Of a DNA stretch of 64,000 nucleotides, positions 25,303 through 34,910 are shown in pieces; within the stretch, counting starts at the first letter, position 1; each line of letters opens with the position of its first letter. The notes under the pieces were generated by a model, which saw only the letters and a list, made by a program, of their open reading frames with translations, was not told the origin of the DNA and did no database searches. This stretch comes from Phycisphaeraceae bacterium (GTDB lineage Bacteria > Planctomycetota > Phycisphaerae > Phycisphaerales > UBA1924): NCBI GenBank assembly GCA_019636675.1, contig JAHBXC010000001.1, positions 620,001-684,000 of the forward strand, written 5' to 3'. Both the position numbers and the translations under genes were made by a program.

Positions 25303-28300
25303 CGGACGGCTCCTCGCGCGACATCGCGGTAGGCGTTGCGGGCTGCGACTTTCACCGGGTCGGGGACGATCGGGAAGGTCGTCAGGATGTGGGCGAACTC
25401 CTCCTCGGTCAGGCCGTAGAGGTGCGCGATCAGGCCGTCCAGTTCGGCCCGCAATCTGGCCCGCTCGACCTGATCGGTCACGCCCTGTTGGTGGCCTTTG
25501 AGACCGACTTCCATCGCCAGGTTGTCAAACTCCGGCGTGGTGCAGATGAGCCGCGCAGCGCGCTCCACGATCGGGGCGAACGCCGTGTCCTTCTCTGTCA
25601 ATCGCGGGACGGGAATCTGGTACACGTAGAAGAAATTGAGCGTCGTCGTTACTTTCATGCGGATCACGAAGTCGACAGGGAAGCTGTTGAATACAGCCGC
25701 GAGAAAGAGCTGCTCTGCATCGGTGATGACTTTCCTGTCATCATCAGTCAGCGGGCATACAGTCGGAATCTTGTTCCCATGGAACGCGGGAGGGATCACA
25801 GTGGACACCATGGTGCGCTCATTCGTGTTGGCGGCGATGTCCCGGAACCCGAGCCGATAACTCTGGTAGTCCATCCGCTGCCCGCTGTCCCCCGCCCTGC
25901 CGGAGAGAGCTGCGCGGCCTTGCTTCTCGTCCACCCAGTATCGCGGCTCGGCCAGCCGGTGATCGAACTGCCAGATCATCTTCCCCTCGTACAGCGGCAG
26001 GCGCCCTTTACCCGGCGAGGTTCGGAAGAGGTGGCTGTCGCTGGTCATGTTAAATTCTTGGGTCAGCGCCACTTTCCACGCTCCGTCAACCTCCTCACCA
26101 AGCAGCGGGAAGCGGAGCATTTTCTTCGCGATCGTGACATCCGTTTCGCATTTGAACTCCATGACCGAGAGTGAATCGGGGGAGAGTCTTCGCACCAGGT
26201 CGATGTCGATAGGAATCGCGCCCTCCTCCGGGAAGCGGTCGAGTTCGGCCACATCGTGACGCATGAACGCGGCGGGGAAGGAGTCGGTCGTGCCGCCGCG
26301 TTGGAAGCTGAGGACGACGAACTTGAAACTCCGGTGGACGCCCTCGAACACCTCCTTGCGGTTCTCGAAGCCGAAGAGGGCGGTGATGCGGGTCTCGTTG
26401 AAGAGCATCTCGCGGAGTTGCTTGGCGCCCAGGTCGGTGTAGATGCCCGAGGGGATGACGATGCCGCAGAGGCCGCCCTTGCGGAGCAGGTTGAAGCACT
26501 GCTCGGTGAAGAGTTTGTAGAGGTTGATCTTTGATGCGATCTGCTTACCGCTGGTATCGAGCGAGAGCTGGTTTCGGTACTGGACAGCTGATTTGAAGTA
26601 CTTGGATGTGTGGGAGAACCCGCTCGCGTAACTGAGCCACGCAGCCTGCATCTCCGAATCGCGCATGAGTGACGCAAATTGCTTCTTCCAGTCTTCGATG
26701 CGCAACGCCTTCTTCTTGATGGTGGGCAGGTACTCCTGAAAGAACTCCTTCTCATCGGTTTGATACATCTCCCAGGGCGGGTTGGTGATGATGGCGTCGA
26801 AGCCCCCCCGCTCGTTCAGCACTCGGTCGAACTCGAAGCCCCAGTGGAACGGGCGCTGCGCCTGTATGTCGTCGATCGTGAGCGACCGCTTGACGGGTTT
26901 GCCGGGCTTTGACTTCGCGGCGTCCCACGTGGCCTGCTCGAACTTGATGCCCAGACTCTCGAATTCATCCAAGAGCATCTCGTCGAGGACACTGGTGCAT
27001 GCTCGCTTCTTCTGGTCGATGTCATCACGGAGCGCAGAGAGGTCAGCGGCGTAGGTCGTGGTCCGGCGATAGGTATCGATAAGGCGGTTCTTCTCGTCGA
27101 GGATCTCGCGATAGGTTTTCTGCTGGAACAGCAAGCCGCCCAGTGCGCCCTTCTTATTGCGGGCTTCGAAGCGCTTGTCGTCGATGCGCATCATGCCGAT
27201 GAGGGAGTTGCCGGGGAGGATATTGAAGTCGATGTTGGGCAGGGGCTCGAGGTGCGTGACCGTCTCGGCGGAGGCGACCAGCGCCAGGAAGAGGCGCAGG
27301 CGCGCGATCTCGGTGGCCTCCTCCATGATGTCCACGCCGAAGAGGTTGTCGGTGATGATCCGCTTCTTGATGTAATAGCTGAGATTCGGATGCTCGCGCT
27401 CGGTCTTGGTGAGCGAGGCGGTGAGTTCGCGGTCGGAGAGGAACTTGATCCTGCCGATGACCGCTGAGTAGATGTTGATGAGGGTCCGCATCGCGGCGAC
27501 GAGGAACGCGCCCGAGCCGCAGGCGGGGTCGAGCAGACTGAGCGAGGGCAGGACTTCACTGAGCAACCGGCGGCAGACCTGGGCATCGAGGTCCATGAGC
27601 AGGTCGGCGATGGATTCGTAGCGGCGCTGCTTGACGCCGGGGATCGCAGGCATGCCGGGAGGGGTGTTGATCGCGTCGAGCACGAGCTGGTGGATCGTGC
27701 GTTCGCAGAGGTACTCGGTGATCTCCGGGCGGGTGTAGTAGGCGCCGAAGGCCTTCTGGTTGATGTACTTCTCGAAGATGTATCCCAGGACATCGGGGTT
27801 GATCTCCTGATCGTCGCCGCCGGGGGTGTCGTTGAGGTTCCATGAGTAGCGACCGAAGAGTTCGAACAGGCGTCTGAAGAAGGCATCGGGAACGCCGATG
27901 TCTGGGTTATCGCGTTCGATTGGGTGGATAAGGAAGAGTCCGCCGTTGAGGTAGCGGATGTTGCCGAGGCGCTTTCGGGCATCGGCGGAGCGTTTGTCCT
28001 CCGGCTTGGCGAAACCCTCGAAGAAGAGCAGCGACAGGAGGCCGGTGTAGAAGCGATCGGGGCCTGCTTTCTGGCTCTGTGCGAGCTTGTCCTGGAGGTA
28101 GGTCTGGTTGCCGTCGCGGGCGGCGGGGTTCTTGAAGTCGAGGAAGCCCTTGCGCTGGAGGAAGTAGATGAACATCAGCCGGTTGAGCAGGATGGACGCG
28201 TACCAGCGGCGCTGGCGCTCGTCGGGGATGCCGGTGATGAGTGTGACCAGCTCGTCGTGGACATCCTTGAATTCTGCGTAGAAGCGCTTGGTGACGCGTT

Positions 28301-28790
28301 CGACATCGAGCGCAGATTTGAGCCGGCGCGCGACTTCGACGAGGCGCACATTGCCCGAGTCGTCAAAATCAGAGATATCGAAGACCATCGCGGTGAGCTT
28401 GCTCACGAAGAGATCACCGGGCTGGCCTTTGAAGAAGTGGTGATCGCGCGGGTGCGACTTGCCGTCTTGTCGCTTGACCCATGACCAGAGACTCTGTGTG
28501 CGATCTTTGTCGACGAAGATCAGCAGGTTCTCATGGTGGAGTTTGGCGATCTCGTTGTGGATTGTGCGGCGCGCGCCGGCGTCGGGGATGCGTCCGTCAG
28601 CGGAAGTGACCTCCAGCACCACCACGCCTGCAAGCTGCGCGATCTGCTTGCGTTGACACGCGATGCCGGCGGCTTCGAAGGTCACTGCCTGACGGGAGGT
28701 TGGGCGGGACCAGCCCAACTCTTCGATGAAGAGTGTGCCGAAGGCGAAATCGTTGAGGTAACCGCGGGTTCGTACCAGGTCGACTGCCAT
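25299..28790 (-). CDS. Eco57I-type N6-adenine DNA methyltransferase / class IIG-like protein
   Basis: A 1163-residue protein from ATG 28790, seven bases after the helicase stop. Motif I is DPACGSGAFL at about 421-430 and motif IV is NPPW at 670-673, the pair for N6-adenine methylation. Residues about 1-120 (with VVVLEVTSADGR and NLLIFVDKDRTQSLW) form a separate domain that could be a degenerate nuclease; this is uncertain. The C-terminal about 400 residues resemble target-recognition and helical spacer regions of Eco57I/COG1002 proteins. It is cotranscribed with the PLD-SNF2 helicase, a pairing common in defence islands. Whether it modifies or restricts cannot be decided here. Confidence 0.87.
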   Translation of the reverse strand: MAVDLVRTRGYLNDFAFGTLFIEELGWSRPTSRQAVTFEAAGIACQRKQIAQLAGVVVLEVTSADGRIPDAGARRTIHNEIAKLHHENLLIFVDKDRTQSLWSWVKRQDGKSHPRDHHFFKGQPGDLFVSKLTAMVFDISDFDDSGNVRLVEVARRLKSALDVERVTKRFYAEFKDVHDELVTLITGIPDERQRRWYASILLNRLMFIYFLQRKGFLDFKNPAARDGNQTYLQDKLAQSQKAGPDRFYTGLLSLLFFEGFAKPEDKRSADARKRLGNIRYLNGGLFLIHPIERDNPDIGVPDAFFRRLFELFGRYSWNLNDTPGGDDQEINPDVLGYIFEKYINQKAFGAYYTRPEITEYLCERTIHQLVLDAINTPPGMPAIPGVKQRRYESIADLLMDLDAQVCRRLLSEVLPSLSLLDPACGSGAFLVAAMRTLINIYSAVIGRIKFLSDRELTASLTKTEREHPNLSYYIKKRIITDNLFGVDIMEEATEIARLRLFLALVASAETVTHLEPLPNIDFNILPGNSLIGMMRIDDKRFEARNKKGALGGLLFQQKTYREILDEKNRLIDTYRRTTTYAADLSALRDDIDQKKRACTSVLDEMLLDEFESLGIKFEQATWDAAKSKPGKPVKRSLTIDDIQAQRPFHWGFEFDRVLNERGGFDAIITNPPWEMYQTDEKEFFQEYLPTIKKKALRIEDWKKQFASLMRDSEMQAAWLSYASGFSHTSKYFKSAVQYRNQLSLDTSGKQIASKINLYKLFTEQCFNLLRKGGLCGIVIPSGIYTDLGAKQLREMLFNETRITALFGFENRKEVFEGVHRSFKFVVLSFQRGGTTDSFPAAFMRHDVAELDRFPEEGAIPIDIDLVRRLSPDSLSVMEFKCETDVTIAKKMLRFPLLGEEVDGAWKVALTQEFNMTSDSHLFRTSPGKGRLPLYEGKMIWQFDHRLAEPRYWVDEKQGRAALSGRAGDSGQRMDYQSYRLGFRDIAANTNERTMVSTVIPPAFHGNKIPTVCPLTDDDRKVITDAEQLFLAAVFNSFPVDFVIRMKVTTTLNFFYVYQIPVPRLTEKDTAFAPIVERAARLICTTPEFDNLAMEVGLKGHQQGVTDQVERARLRAELDGLIAHLYGLTEEEFAHILTTFPIVPDPVKVAARNAYRDVARGAVR

Positions 28791-28797
28791 TCGGGGT

Positions 28798-31700
28798 TCA
28801 CTCCTTGAGCGTCTTGCCTGAAGAACGAGGTGCGGGGCCATGGCCTGCGGGCAGCGCGGCTTCACTCCTGAGACCGAGTGAGCAGATGACATGGGGTTCG
28901 TTGGAATCTGTGTCCTCGATAACCCGGCAGAGTCGCGCATCGGCGCGCAGCGATGTGACGAGTTCTGCGAGTTGATGGTCGCTGACACCACTCTTGAGTT
29001 GCCTGTTGAGTGTGTCGGTCGCGGATTGGAGCAGCGGAAACCTGTAGATGTCTTCGATGGCCTTGAGGAGTTCAGGCGTATCGAAGAGCGTGCCCTTGAT
29101 CGCGTCGGCGTAGGATTTAAGCCGCTCGTAGGTCCTTCGCCGCGCGCTGGATGCTCGTCCGATTTGGCCCCCTACGGACCTTTCCTTCTCAACGATCTGC
29201 TTGACGCCCTGAGCGACTAACTCGTGGTGCTGGTCATGCCTTGGCAACGCCGGGGTATCGGGCGCGCACTCTGCGGCTCTCAGGATGGTGAACTGCGACT
29301 CGGTGACGCTGGAGCCCTCCTTGTCGATCCATGCCAGAGCGTCGGTCCCTTCCGCGGTGCGCATGTAGACGAGCGCCCCTTCTGGCTGATCGGTCGTTGG
29401 CGTGTGTGGTCTCGTGGAATAGACCACGTCCGGCATGGCAGGGATGATCTTTTCCAGTTCAGGGTCTCGGTCGATGGCGTTTTTCCAGATCTGATAGGCG
29501 TAGGAGCCGAGGTCGACCTCGGCGTCGTCGTCGCCGTCGAGGATGCCAGCCTTTTCGGTGAAGAGGTCGCGGACGCCATGGGAATCATCCTGATCCTCAA
29601 AGAACCTCTCGTCGGCGCCGACGACCTCCGCGTTCTCCAAGAGCCGCTGACGCACTCGGGAGCGGAGGCGGATGATGCGTTCTACGCCTTCGGCGGGCAG
29701 GAACGAGTAGCACATGATCGTGTCCGACTGCTGGCCGATGCGATCGACACGGCCGGCCCGCTGGATCAGGCGGATGATCGCCCAGGGTAGGTCGAAATTG
29801 ACGATGACGGAGCAGTCCTGAAGGTTCTGGCCTTCACTGAGGACATCGGTCGCCAGAACGACGCGCAACTCATCTGCGGGTTGGATCTGGGCGCGTTTGT
29901 CGTTGCTGACTGGACTGAATCGGTATGCGATAGCTGTCGGATCATCCGTATCACCGGTGACTGCTTCGAGGGCGCGCACGCCGCGCGCTTTCATCTGTTC
30001 GCCAAGGTAGTTGATCGTATCGGCAAACTGAGAAAACACGAGAACTTTGTCGCGAGGATGCTGCTCAGCGAGCAGCGAGAGCAGCGCATGAAGCTTCGCG
30101 TCTCGATTGGCGTCCCAGCCTCCGGCATTCATCAGGACGCGCATGAGGGTCGCCGCATCCTTGCGAAGGTCTTCCGCCAGGTCCTCGGTGAACAGTTCCG
30201 GCTTGAGCCACTTGAAACGACGGCGGAACTGAGTCGCGTAGGCAGCGTAGATCTCGCTCGCTCTTGCATGCAACTCGGGTTCGGTCATCAGTTCACGGAT
30301 GGACGCGGCGGGGTCGGCGTCGACATTGTCGTCGTCGTCGGAGGCGGGCGCCCACAAGTCGGTATCCTGGTCACTAGCCCATGTGTCGAGAAGGCCCATG
30401 TCTTGGGTGCCGATTGGGATAGGCAGGCCGTTCTCGATGGCATGGAGACAGATAAAGTTGCGGAGGATGTGACGCTCGACGGAGAGAACGAACGCATGCC
30501 CGCTGCTTTCCAGCCGCTTGAAGAGGTTTGTGCGGCAGAATCCTTTGAGGCGTGTTCCCGCGCGAGAAAGATCGGCAAGCACCCTCGCCTCGTCTGTCGT
30601 GGGCGGATCATGAGGCGTCGGCTTCTGGTAGTTCCCGAGTCCGTATCGTGGCAGCGTAAGTTCATCCACTGCCTTGACTACATCGTCAGCGAATAGGCGT
30701 GCGTACTGGTCGTTGGGATCCTTCTCGCTCAGATTGAACTTGACTGTCTTGGGCACACGGGTCGGGAAGTATGAGCGTGTGCCGTCCTCGAACTCGAGGT
30801 ACTTGCGACCACGCACGGGATCGAGTTTGGCATAGTTGTCCTGGATGAATGTTCGTGTACGGCGCACGAGATACCCGCGCATGAGCTCACGCCAGTCATC
30901 GGCGTACTCGCTCTTCTCAAAGGCAGCCAAGGAACGCAATGGGCACTGGTGCCTCCGGATGAACTCCGCTTCGCCAAGCTCTCGAAGGAGCTTCTCAGGG
31001 CGTGATCCGATATCCTTGTGCTCGTCGATGAAGAGACGAAGCTGGTTTGACAGGTCAAGGTAGGTCTTGTTGTAAGGCGTCGCCGACAGCAGGATCACTC
31101 GGCTGTCGTTGGCGGCGATGTATTCCGCGATAGCGCGGTAGCGGCTTCCCCCACGGTTGCGCAGATTATGGCTCTCGTCTATCAGCACGAGCCGAAAGCG
31201 ACGGAGGTCGGGAAGCTCTCGCTGGGTCTGTGTGATGGAAAGCACTTTCGCGCGAAGACGATACTGCTGACGGTAGTGCTCCCACATCCGCACGAGATTC
31301 TTCGGACAAATGATCAGCGTCTCAACCCCGTGGTCATCCTCAAAGATACGGGCGAGTGCAGTGGCCATAAGCGTCTTGCCCAGGCCGACCACGTCGCCAA
31401 TGACCACGCCGCCACGCTGGTTGAGGTGACGGGCTGCGATCTTCACTGCTGCTTTCTGAAATTCGAAGAGCCTGTTGCCAAAGTCACTGGGTATGCGAAA
31501 CTCCACCAGGCCGGCACGAGCTTCCTGGGACAGGTGATAGGCGGTCTTAATATAGATGTGATAGGGAGGAATCGGTTCGGGACGCGCCCAGCTGTTGTTG
31601 ATGATGTCGACGAGCTCCTGGGAGATGTCGATGCAGAACCGGTCGTTCCACCTGCTCTCAAACCACTGGGCGAGCTTATCGCACGCGTCCTGATCCATCA

Positions 31701-32232
31701 CGTCGACGTTCAGCTCGCCTTGTTTCGAGAGGCCGGCGAGAGTGAGGTTGCTGCTTCCGAGATAGCCAATTTTTGGGTTTAGAGGATCATGGCGAAAGAG
31801 CAGATAAAGCTTGGCGTGAAGCGGGTGTCGCAGGAAGAGCTTTACCACTACCTTCTGTGAGGTGATCTGCGCAGCCAATCGCCGGAGGCCCGCTTCGTCC
31901 GCATCGGTGGGGACGCCCATCGTCAGCTGGTCACGGAAGTCCTCGGCCAGCTTTCTTTTCAAGGCAACGGCCGTTGCCTGATCGATCTGCTCTTCACCCT
32001 TCATAAGACTCATCGCTGAGCGAAGCTGATCGTGGGGCATCTGCTGCATGCCGACGAGCAACCTGCAGCAATGGCCATCGCCACCTGCCCAACGTTCGAC
32101 GAGCGAATCGATCTGCCGCCATCCGCGCAGGTTGAAGTAGCCAACGCAGAAATCTGATCTCTGCGACAGTTCCATCGCCTGAGACAGAGCCCCAAGCAGG
32201 TGGGCTTCGATGTTGTCAAAGATTTTGGGCAT
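28798..32232 (-). CDS. PLD-nuclease/SNF2-helicase fusion
   Basis: A 1144-residue defence-type enzyme. The N-terminal PLD-like domain (about 1-215) has H-A-K-L-Y-L-L-F and GSSNLT, the HxK and GxxN motifs of one PLD half. The SF2 SNF2-type motor follows: GDVVGLGKT (Walker A), IDESH (motif II), LSATPYN (motif III) and RAGRVDRIGQ (motif VI). ATG 32232 opens the operon that continues with the methyltransferase. Such fusions are thought to load on or remodel foreign DNA for degradation; the self/non-self signal would come from the methyltransferase. The gene looks intact. Confidence 0.9.
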   Translation of the reverse strand: MPKIFDNIEAHLLGALSQAMELSQRSDFCVGYFNLRGWRQIDSLVERWAGGDGHCCRLLVGMQQMPHDQLRSAMSLMKGEEQIDQATAVALKRKLAEDFRDQLTMGVPTDADEAGLRRLAAQITSQKVVVKLFLRHPLHAKLYLLFRHDPLNPKIGYLGSSNLTLAGLSKQGELNVDVMDQDACDKLAQWFESRWNDRFCIDISQELVDIINNSWARPEPIPPYHIYIKTAYHLSQEARAGLVEFRIPSDFGNRLFEFQKAAVKIAARHLNQRGGVVIGDVVGLGKTLMATALARIFEDDHGVETLIICPKNLVRMWEHYRQQYRLRAKVLSITQTQRELPDLRRFRLVLIDESHNLRNRGGSRYRAIAEYIAANDSRVILLSATPYNKTYLDLSNQLRLFIDEHKDIGSRPEKLLRELGEAEFIRRHQCPLRSLAAFEKSEYADDWRELMRGYLVRRTRTFIQDNYAKLDPVRGRKYLEFEDGTRSYFPTRVPKTVKFNLSEKDPNDQYARLFADDVVKAVDELTLPRYGLGNYQKPTPHDPPTTDEARVLADLSRAGTRLKGFCRTNLFKRLESSGHAFVLSVERHILRNFICLHAIENGLPIPIGTQDMGLLDTWASDQDTDLWAPASDDDDNVDADPAASIRELMTEPELHARASEIYAAYATQFRRRFKWLKPELFTEDLAEDLRKDAATLMRVLMNAGGWDANRDAKLHALLSLLAEQHPRDKVLVFSQFADTINYLGEQMKARGVRALEAVTGDTDDPTAIAYRFSPVSNDKRAQIQPADELRVVLATDVLSEGQNLQDCSVIVNFDLPWAIIRLIQRAGRVDRIGQQSDTIMCYSFLPAEGVERIIRLRSRVRQRLLENAEVVGADERFFEDQDDSHGVRDLFTEKAGILDGDDDAEVDLGSYAYQIWKNAIDRDPELEKIIPAMPDVVYSTRPHTPTTDQPEGALVYMRTAEGTDALAWIDKEGSSVTESQFTILRAAECAPDTPALPRHDQHHELVAQGVKQIVEKERSVGGQIGRASSARRRTYERLKSYADAIKGTLFDTPELLKAIEDIYRFPLLQSATDTLNRQLKSGVSDHQLAELVTSLRADARLCRVIEDTDSNEPHVICSLGLRSEAALPAGHGPAPRSSGKTLKE

Positions 32233-32462
32233 CGGGCTCAGTCCTCAGGCTGCCTGGGTATTCTTGATCTGGTTCAGACTCAGACATCTCACGCTCGAAT
32301 CGCGCACGCCGCCTAACTCGGGGGGCGGCATCGGGCGTGATCGCGTGTGCGAGGCCGGAAGACCGCCGGATGCCGCGGGGCGTGAGGGGGGGATTGTAAT
32401 GGGTTGGGGCGGGGCGTGGGCGGCGGTTGTGCGGGTGGTTGGGTGGCCAGTAGACTGCCCTG

Positions 32463-33374
32463 ATGCTTGGTAGGACGATCCGGCTTTATCTCGTTGATGG
32501 CTCACCCACCGGCCCGCTTGTTGCGGAGATATCCAACTGGACCGGGAAGGTGCTGGTGGCCCCGCGTTCGCGGCTCGCGGACATCGTGAAGCGAGAGGAG
32601 TTGGGGAAGACGGGCGTCTACCTGCTCATCGGACCCGATCCGGAGAAGCCGGGAAGGGATCGGCTGTACATCGGCGAAGCGGACTGCGTGAAGGCGCGTC
32701 TGGCCCACCACGACCGGGATCAGTCCAAGGACTTCTGGGAGCGGACCGTGGTCTTCGTCAGCAAGGACGAGAATCTCACGAAGGCGCATGGGCGGTACCT
32801 GGAGAGTCGTCTGATCGAGATCGCGAAAGCGGCGGGTCGGGCGGTGCTGGTGAACGGGACGGTGCCGCCGCGACCGGCGCTGCCGGAGTCGGACATCGCG
32901 GACATGGAGTACTTCTGCGCTCAGGTCGAGATGGTGCTGCCCGTGCTGGGGCATGCCTTCTTGCAGAAGGCGCCTTCGGTATTCCAGGTCATCGAGAGCG
33001 CGAAAGCGGATCACTCGCCGATGTTCGTGCTGAAGGGCTCGGGTACGAACGCGCAGGCACGGGAGATCAACGGGGAGTTCGTCGTGCTGACTGGTTCGAC
33101 GGCGAGAAGGTCGGGCGTCTCATCGTGGACAACCGGGAAAGCGCTCCGCGATCAGTTGCTCGACGAGGGGAAACTCGCCGAGGGCGCGACAGCGGAGTTG
33201 CTGCGGTTCACCGAGAATGTGGCGTTCACGAGTCCCAGCACGGCGGCGTCCGTTGTGCTCGGGCGTAACGCGAACGGACGCCTTGAGTGGGTCGCCGACG
33301 AAAGCGGCGCCACCTATGCCGAATGGCAGGATTCCAAACTACGCGACGCGGGTGTCGTGGCCGAGTCTGAATAG
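32463..33374 (+). CDS. GIY-YIG nuclease family protein with C-terminal DUF4357-like domain
   Basis: A 303-residue protein. The GIY-YIG core lies at about 50-120: TGVYLLIG (GIY), RLYIGEAD (YIG), then conserved Arg in KARLAHH and Glu in YLESRLIEI. The C-terminal part (about 200-290), with TAELLRFTENVAFTSPSTAASVVLGR, matches the DUF4357 pattern. ATG 32463 follows a G-rich leader. It is oriented away from the helicase operon and ends close to a convergent recombinase gene. The role is unknown; relatives are frequent in defence islands. Confidence 0.82.
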   Translation: MLGRTIRLYLVDGSPTGPLVAEISNWTGKVLVAPRSRLADIVKREELGKTGVYLLIGPDPEKPGRDRLYIGEADCVKARLAHHDRDQSKDFWERTVVFVSKDENLTKAHGRYLESRLIEIAKAAGRAVLVNGTVPPRPALPESDIADMEYFCAQVEMVLPVLGHAFLQKAPSVFQVIESAKADHSPMFVLKGSGTNAQAREINGEFVVLTGSTARRSGVSSWTTGKALRDQLLDEGKLAEGATAELLRFTENVAFTSPSTAASVVLGRNANGRLEWVADESGATYAEWQDSKLRDAGVVAESE

Positions 33375-33398
33375 CGACATCCCGGCGATGTGCTCCCC

Positions 33399-34010
33399 TC
33401 ACCACCCCCTCCCCCTCATCGCCTCGATGACGGCGAGCGGGGCCAGGTGGTCGAGGTAGCGCGCCGTCGTGGAGATGCTGCGGTGGCCGAGTTGGCGGGA
33501 GATGATCGCGATGTCGACGCCTTCGGCGCGGAGTTCGGCGGCCATGGTGTGGCGGAGGCCGTGGGGGTGGACGCGTTTGGCGATGTCGGCGCGCTGGCCC
33601 AGGCGCGTGAGGAGGGTGCGCGCGTAGGAGGTCGTCATGGGGGCGGTGATCGTGCGGCCTCGGAGCGTGACGAAGATGGCGCGCGTGGTCGTGGGGTTGG
33701 GCAGCGCGTCGCGCGCGGCGAGCCACTCCCCCACTGTCTGCATGGCGCGCGCGTCGATGCCGACGGTGCGCGGGCGGTTGCCCTTGCCGCGGAGGACGCG
33801 GATGGCGCAGGCGTTCATGTCGAGGTCCTTGCGCTCGAGCGCGAGCGCCTCGCGGATGCGCAGGCCAGCGCGGTACAGCACGGCGAGCAGCGCGCGGTTG
33901 CGGATCTGCGTGAGCGAGCCGTCGTTGCACGCGCGGAAGAGGGCGGCGACCTCGTCGCTGGTGAGCGGTTCGGGCGGGAGGCGGCGCGCGGGGCGGGGTG
34001 TGGGCGGCAT
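33399..34010 (-). CDS. Short tyrosine recombinase (catalytic domain only)
   Basis: A 203-residue XerC/D-like recombinase. The catalytic residues are all visible: Arg in YRAGLRIREA, H-x-L-R-H in HPHGLRH, His in LGHRSISTTA and the nucleophile Tyr in ARYLDH. The N-terminal SAM-like core-binding domain is absent. It may be a truncated former integrase or a natural short form. It is the second recombinase of the element and lies at the junction between defence cargo and replication core, which suggests that the island was assembled from two pieces. Confidence 0.85.
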   Translation of the reverse strand: MPPTPRPARRLPPEPLTSDEVAALFRACNDGSLTQIRNRALLAVLYRAGLRIREALALERKDLDMNACAIRVLRGKGNRPRTVGIDARAMQTVGEWLAARDALPNPTTTRAIFVTLRGRTITAPMTTSYARTLLTRLGQRADIAKRVHPHGLRHTMAAELRAEGVDIAIISRQLGHRSISTTARYLDHLAPLAVIEAMRGRGW

Positions 34011-34091
34011 GGCGGTCCTCGTTGCGGGTCGTGGCAGTCGCGCTTTCTCTTCAAAGCGCGACTGACCAGTTACCGAACGGGGCGCCGGGGA

Positions 34092-34346
34092 TCAACACAG
34101 GGGATCCCCTTGGATGCCGCGGTCGCCCGGGGCGGGGGTGGGGCCGCGGACGACGCGGACGGTGCGCGGGGGGCCCACGCGCCCGCAGGCGTTGCACCGG
34201 CGCGGGCACGGGGCGTCGTCGGGCCCGCCGTGGCGAGCCCAGACGAAGGCGAGGCCTACGCCGTGGCGGCAGTCATCGCAACCGCGCGCGGTGGTCGCGG
34301 CGGTGCGCTCGAGCCGGGCCAGGCGCGCGGCGAGGGGGTGCGGCAC
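34092..34346 (-). CDS. Small Cys-rich protein
   Basis: An 84-residue basic protein with C-D-D-C and C-P-R-R-C-N-A-C clusters, consistent with a zinc finger. It starts 3 bp after the stop of the preceding gene and ends in a run of Pro and Gly. The family is not recognised. The tight packing with two other small genes supports it as a real gene. Confidence 0.5.
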   Translation of the reverse strand: MPHPLAARLARLERTAATTARGCDDCRHGVGLAFVWARHGGPDDAPCPRRCNACGRVGPPRTVRVVRGPTPAPGDRGIQGDPLC

Positions 34347-34349
34347 GGG

Positions 34350-34910
34350 TCACCTCGCTCGGAAGTTGCGTGAGCGGTAGTTGCGCGACAGGAGCCCGCG
34401 CGGGCGGAGGCGCACGAGCGCGAAGGCGGGGCCGGCGACGGCGTCCACCGCTACGGCGCACGAGCCGCTGACGGCGGCGAAGCGGACGGACCACTGCCCT
34501 CCCGCGGCGAGCGCGGCGGCGGAGGGGATCGCCGGGGCGTGCGCGAGGTCGAAGGAGTAGTCCTGCGCGGTTGTGGAGAGCGTGATGGGCGTGACGAGGT
34601 TGCCCGAGTCGTACGGGCCCGCGCGGAAGCGCACGAACGTGAGAGCGGCGGTTCCCTTGCTTCCGACGCTCATCGCGCGCACGGTGAACGCGAGCGAGGC
34701 GAGCCGCGCGCGGCTGGGGATGGGGCCGAACGAGGTGTTGCGCGCGAGCAGGTCGGTCACGGTGTCGGCGATGAGCGCGTCGGCGTCGACGCTCGAGACC
34801 GCGAGGTCGCCGTCGGGCGCGGCGGCGCTGTGCGGGAAGATCCACGGCTGGCCGAGGTCGCCCGCGCCTTCGGGCGTGCCGTAGGAGACGGCGACGGTCC
34901 CGGTGGTCAT
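34350..34910 (-). CDS. Hypothetical beta-rich protein, possibly virion-related
   Basis: A 186-residue protein without cysteine-rich or catalytic motifs. Alternating hydrophobic strands (SLAFTVRAMSVG, AALTFVRFRAG, QWSVRFAAVSG) suggest a beta-sandwich, as in phage tail or decoration proteins; this is inference. The C-terminus is strongly basic (LLSRNYRSRNFRAR). ATG 34910 overlaps the stop of the HTH gene by 4 bp. I cannot name the family. Confidence 0.6.
   Translation of the reverse strand: MTTGTVAVSYGTPEGAGDLGQPWIFPHSAAAPDGDLAVSSVDADALIADTVTDLLARNTSFGPIPSRARLASLAFTVRAMSVGSKGTAALTFVRFRAGPYDSGNLVTPITLSTTAQDYSFDLAHAPAIPSAAALAAGGQWSVRFAAVSGSCAVAVDAVAGPAFALVRLRPRGLLSRNYRSRNFRAR

Noticed and set aside
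23362-32232. Assignment of the helicase-methyltransferase genes to DISARM or BREX
   Set aside because: The obligatory partners (DUF1998 drmB, drmA, pglZ, brxL) are not present, so the name would be unsupported.
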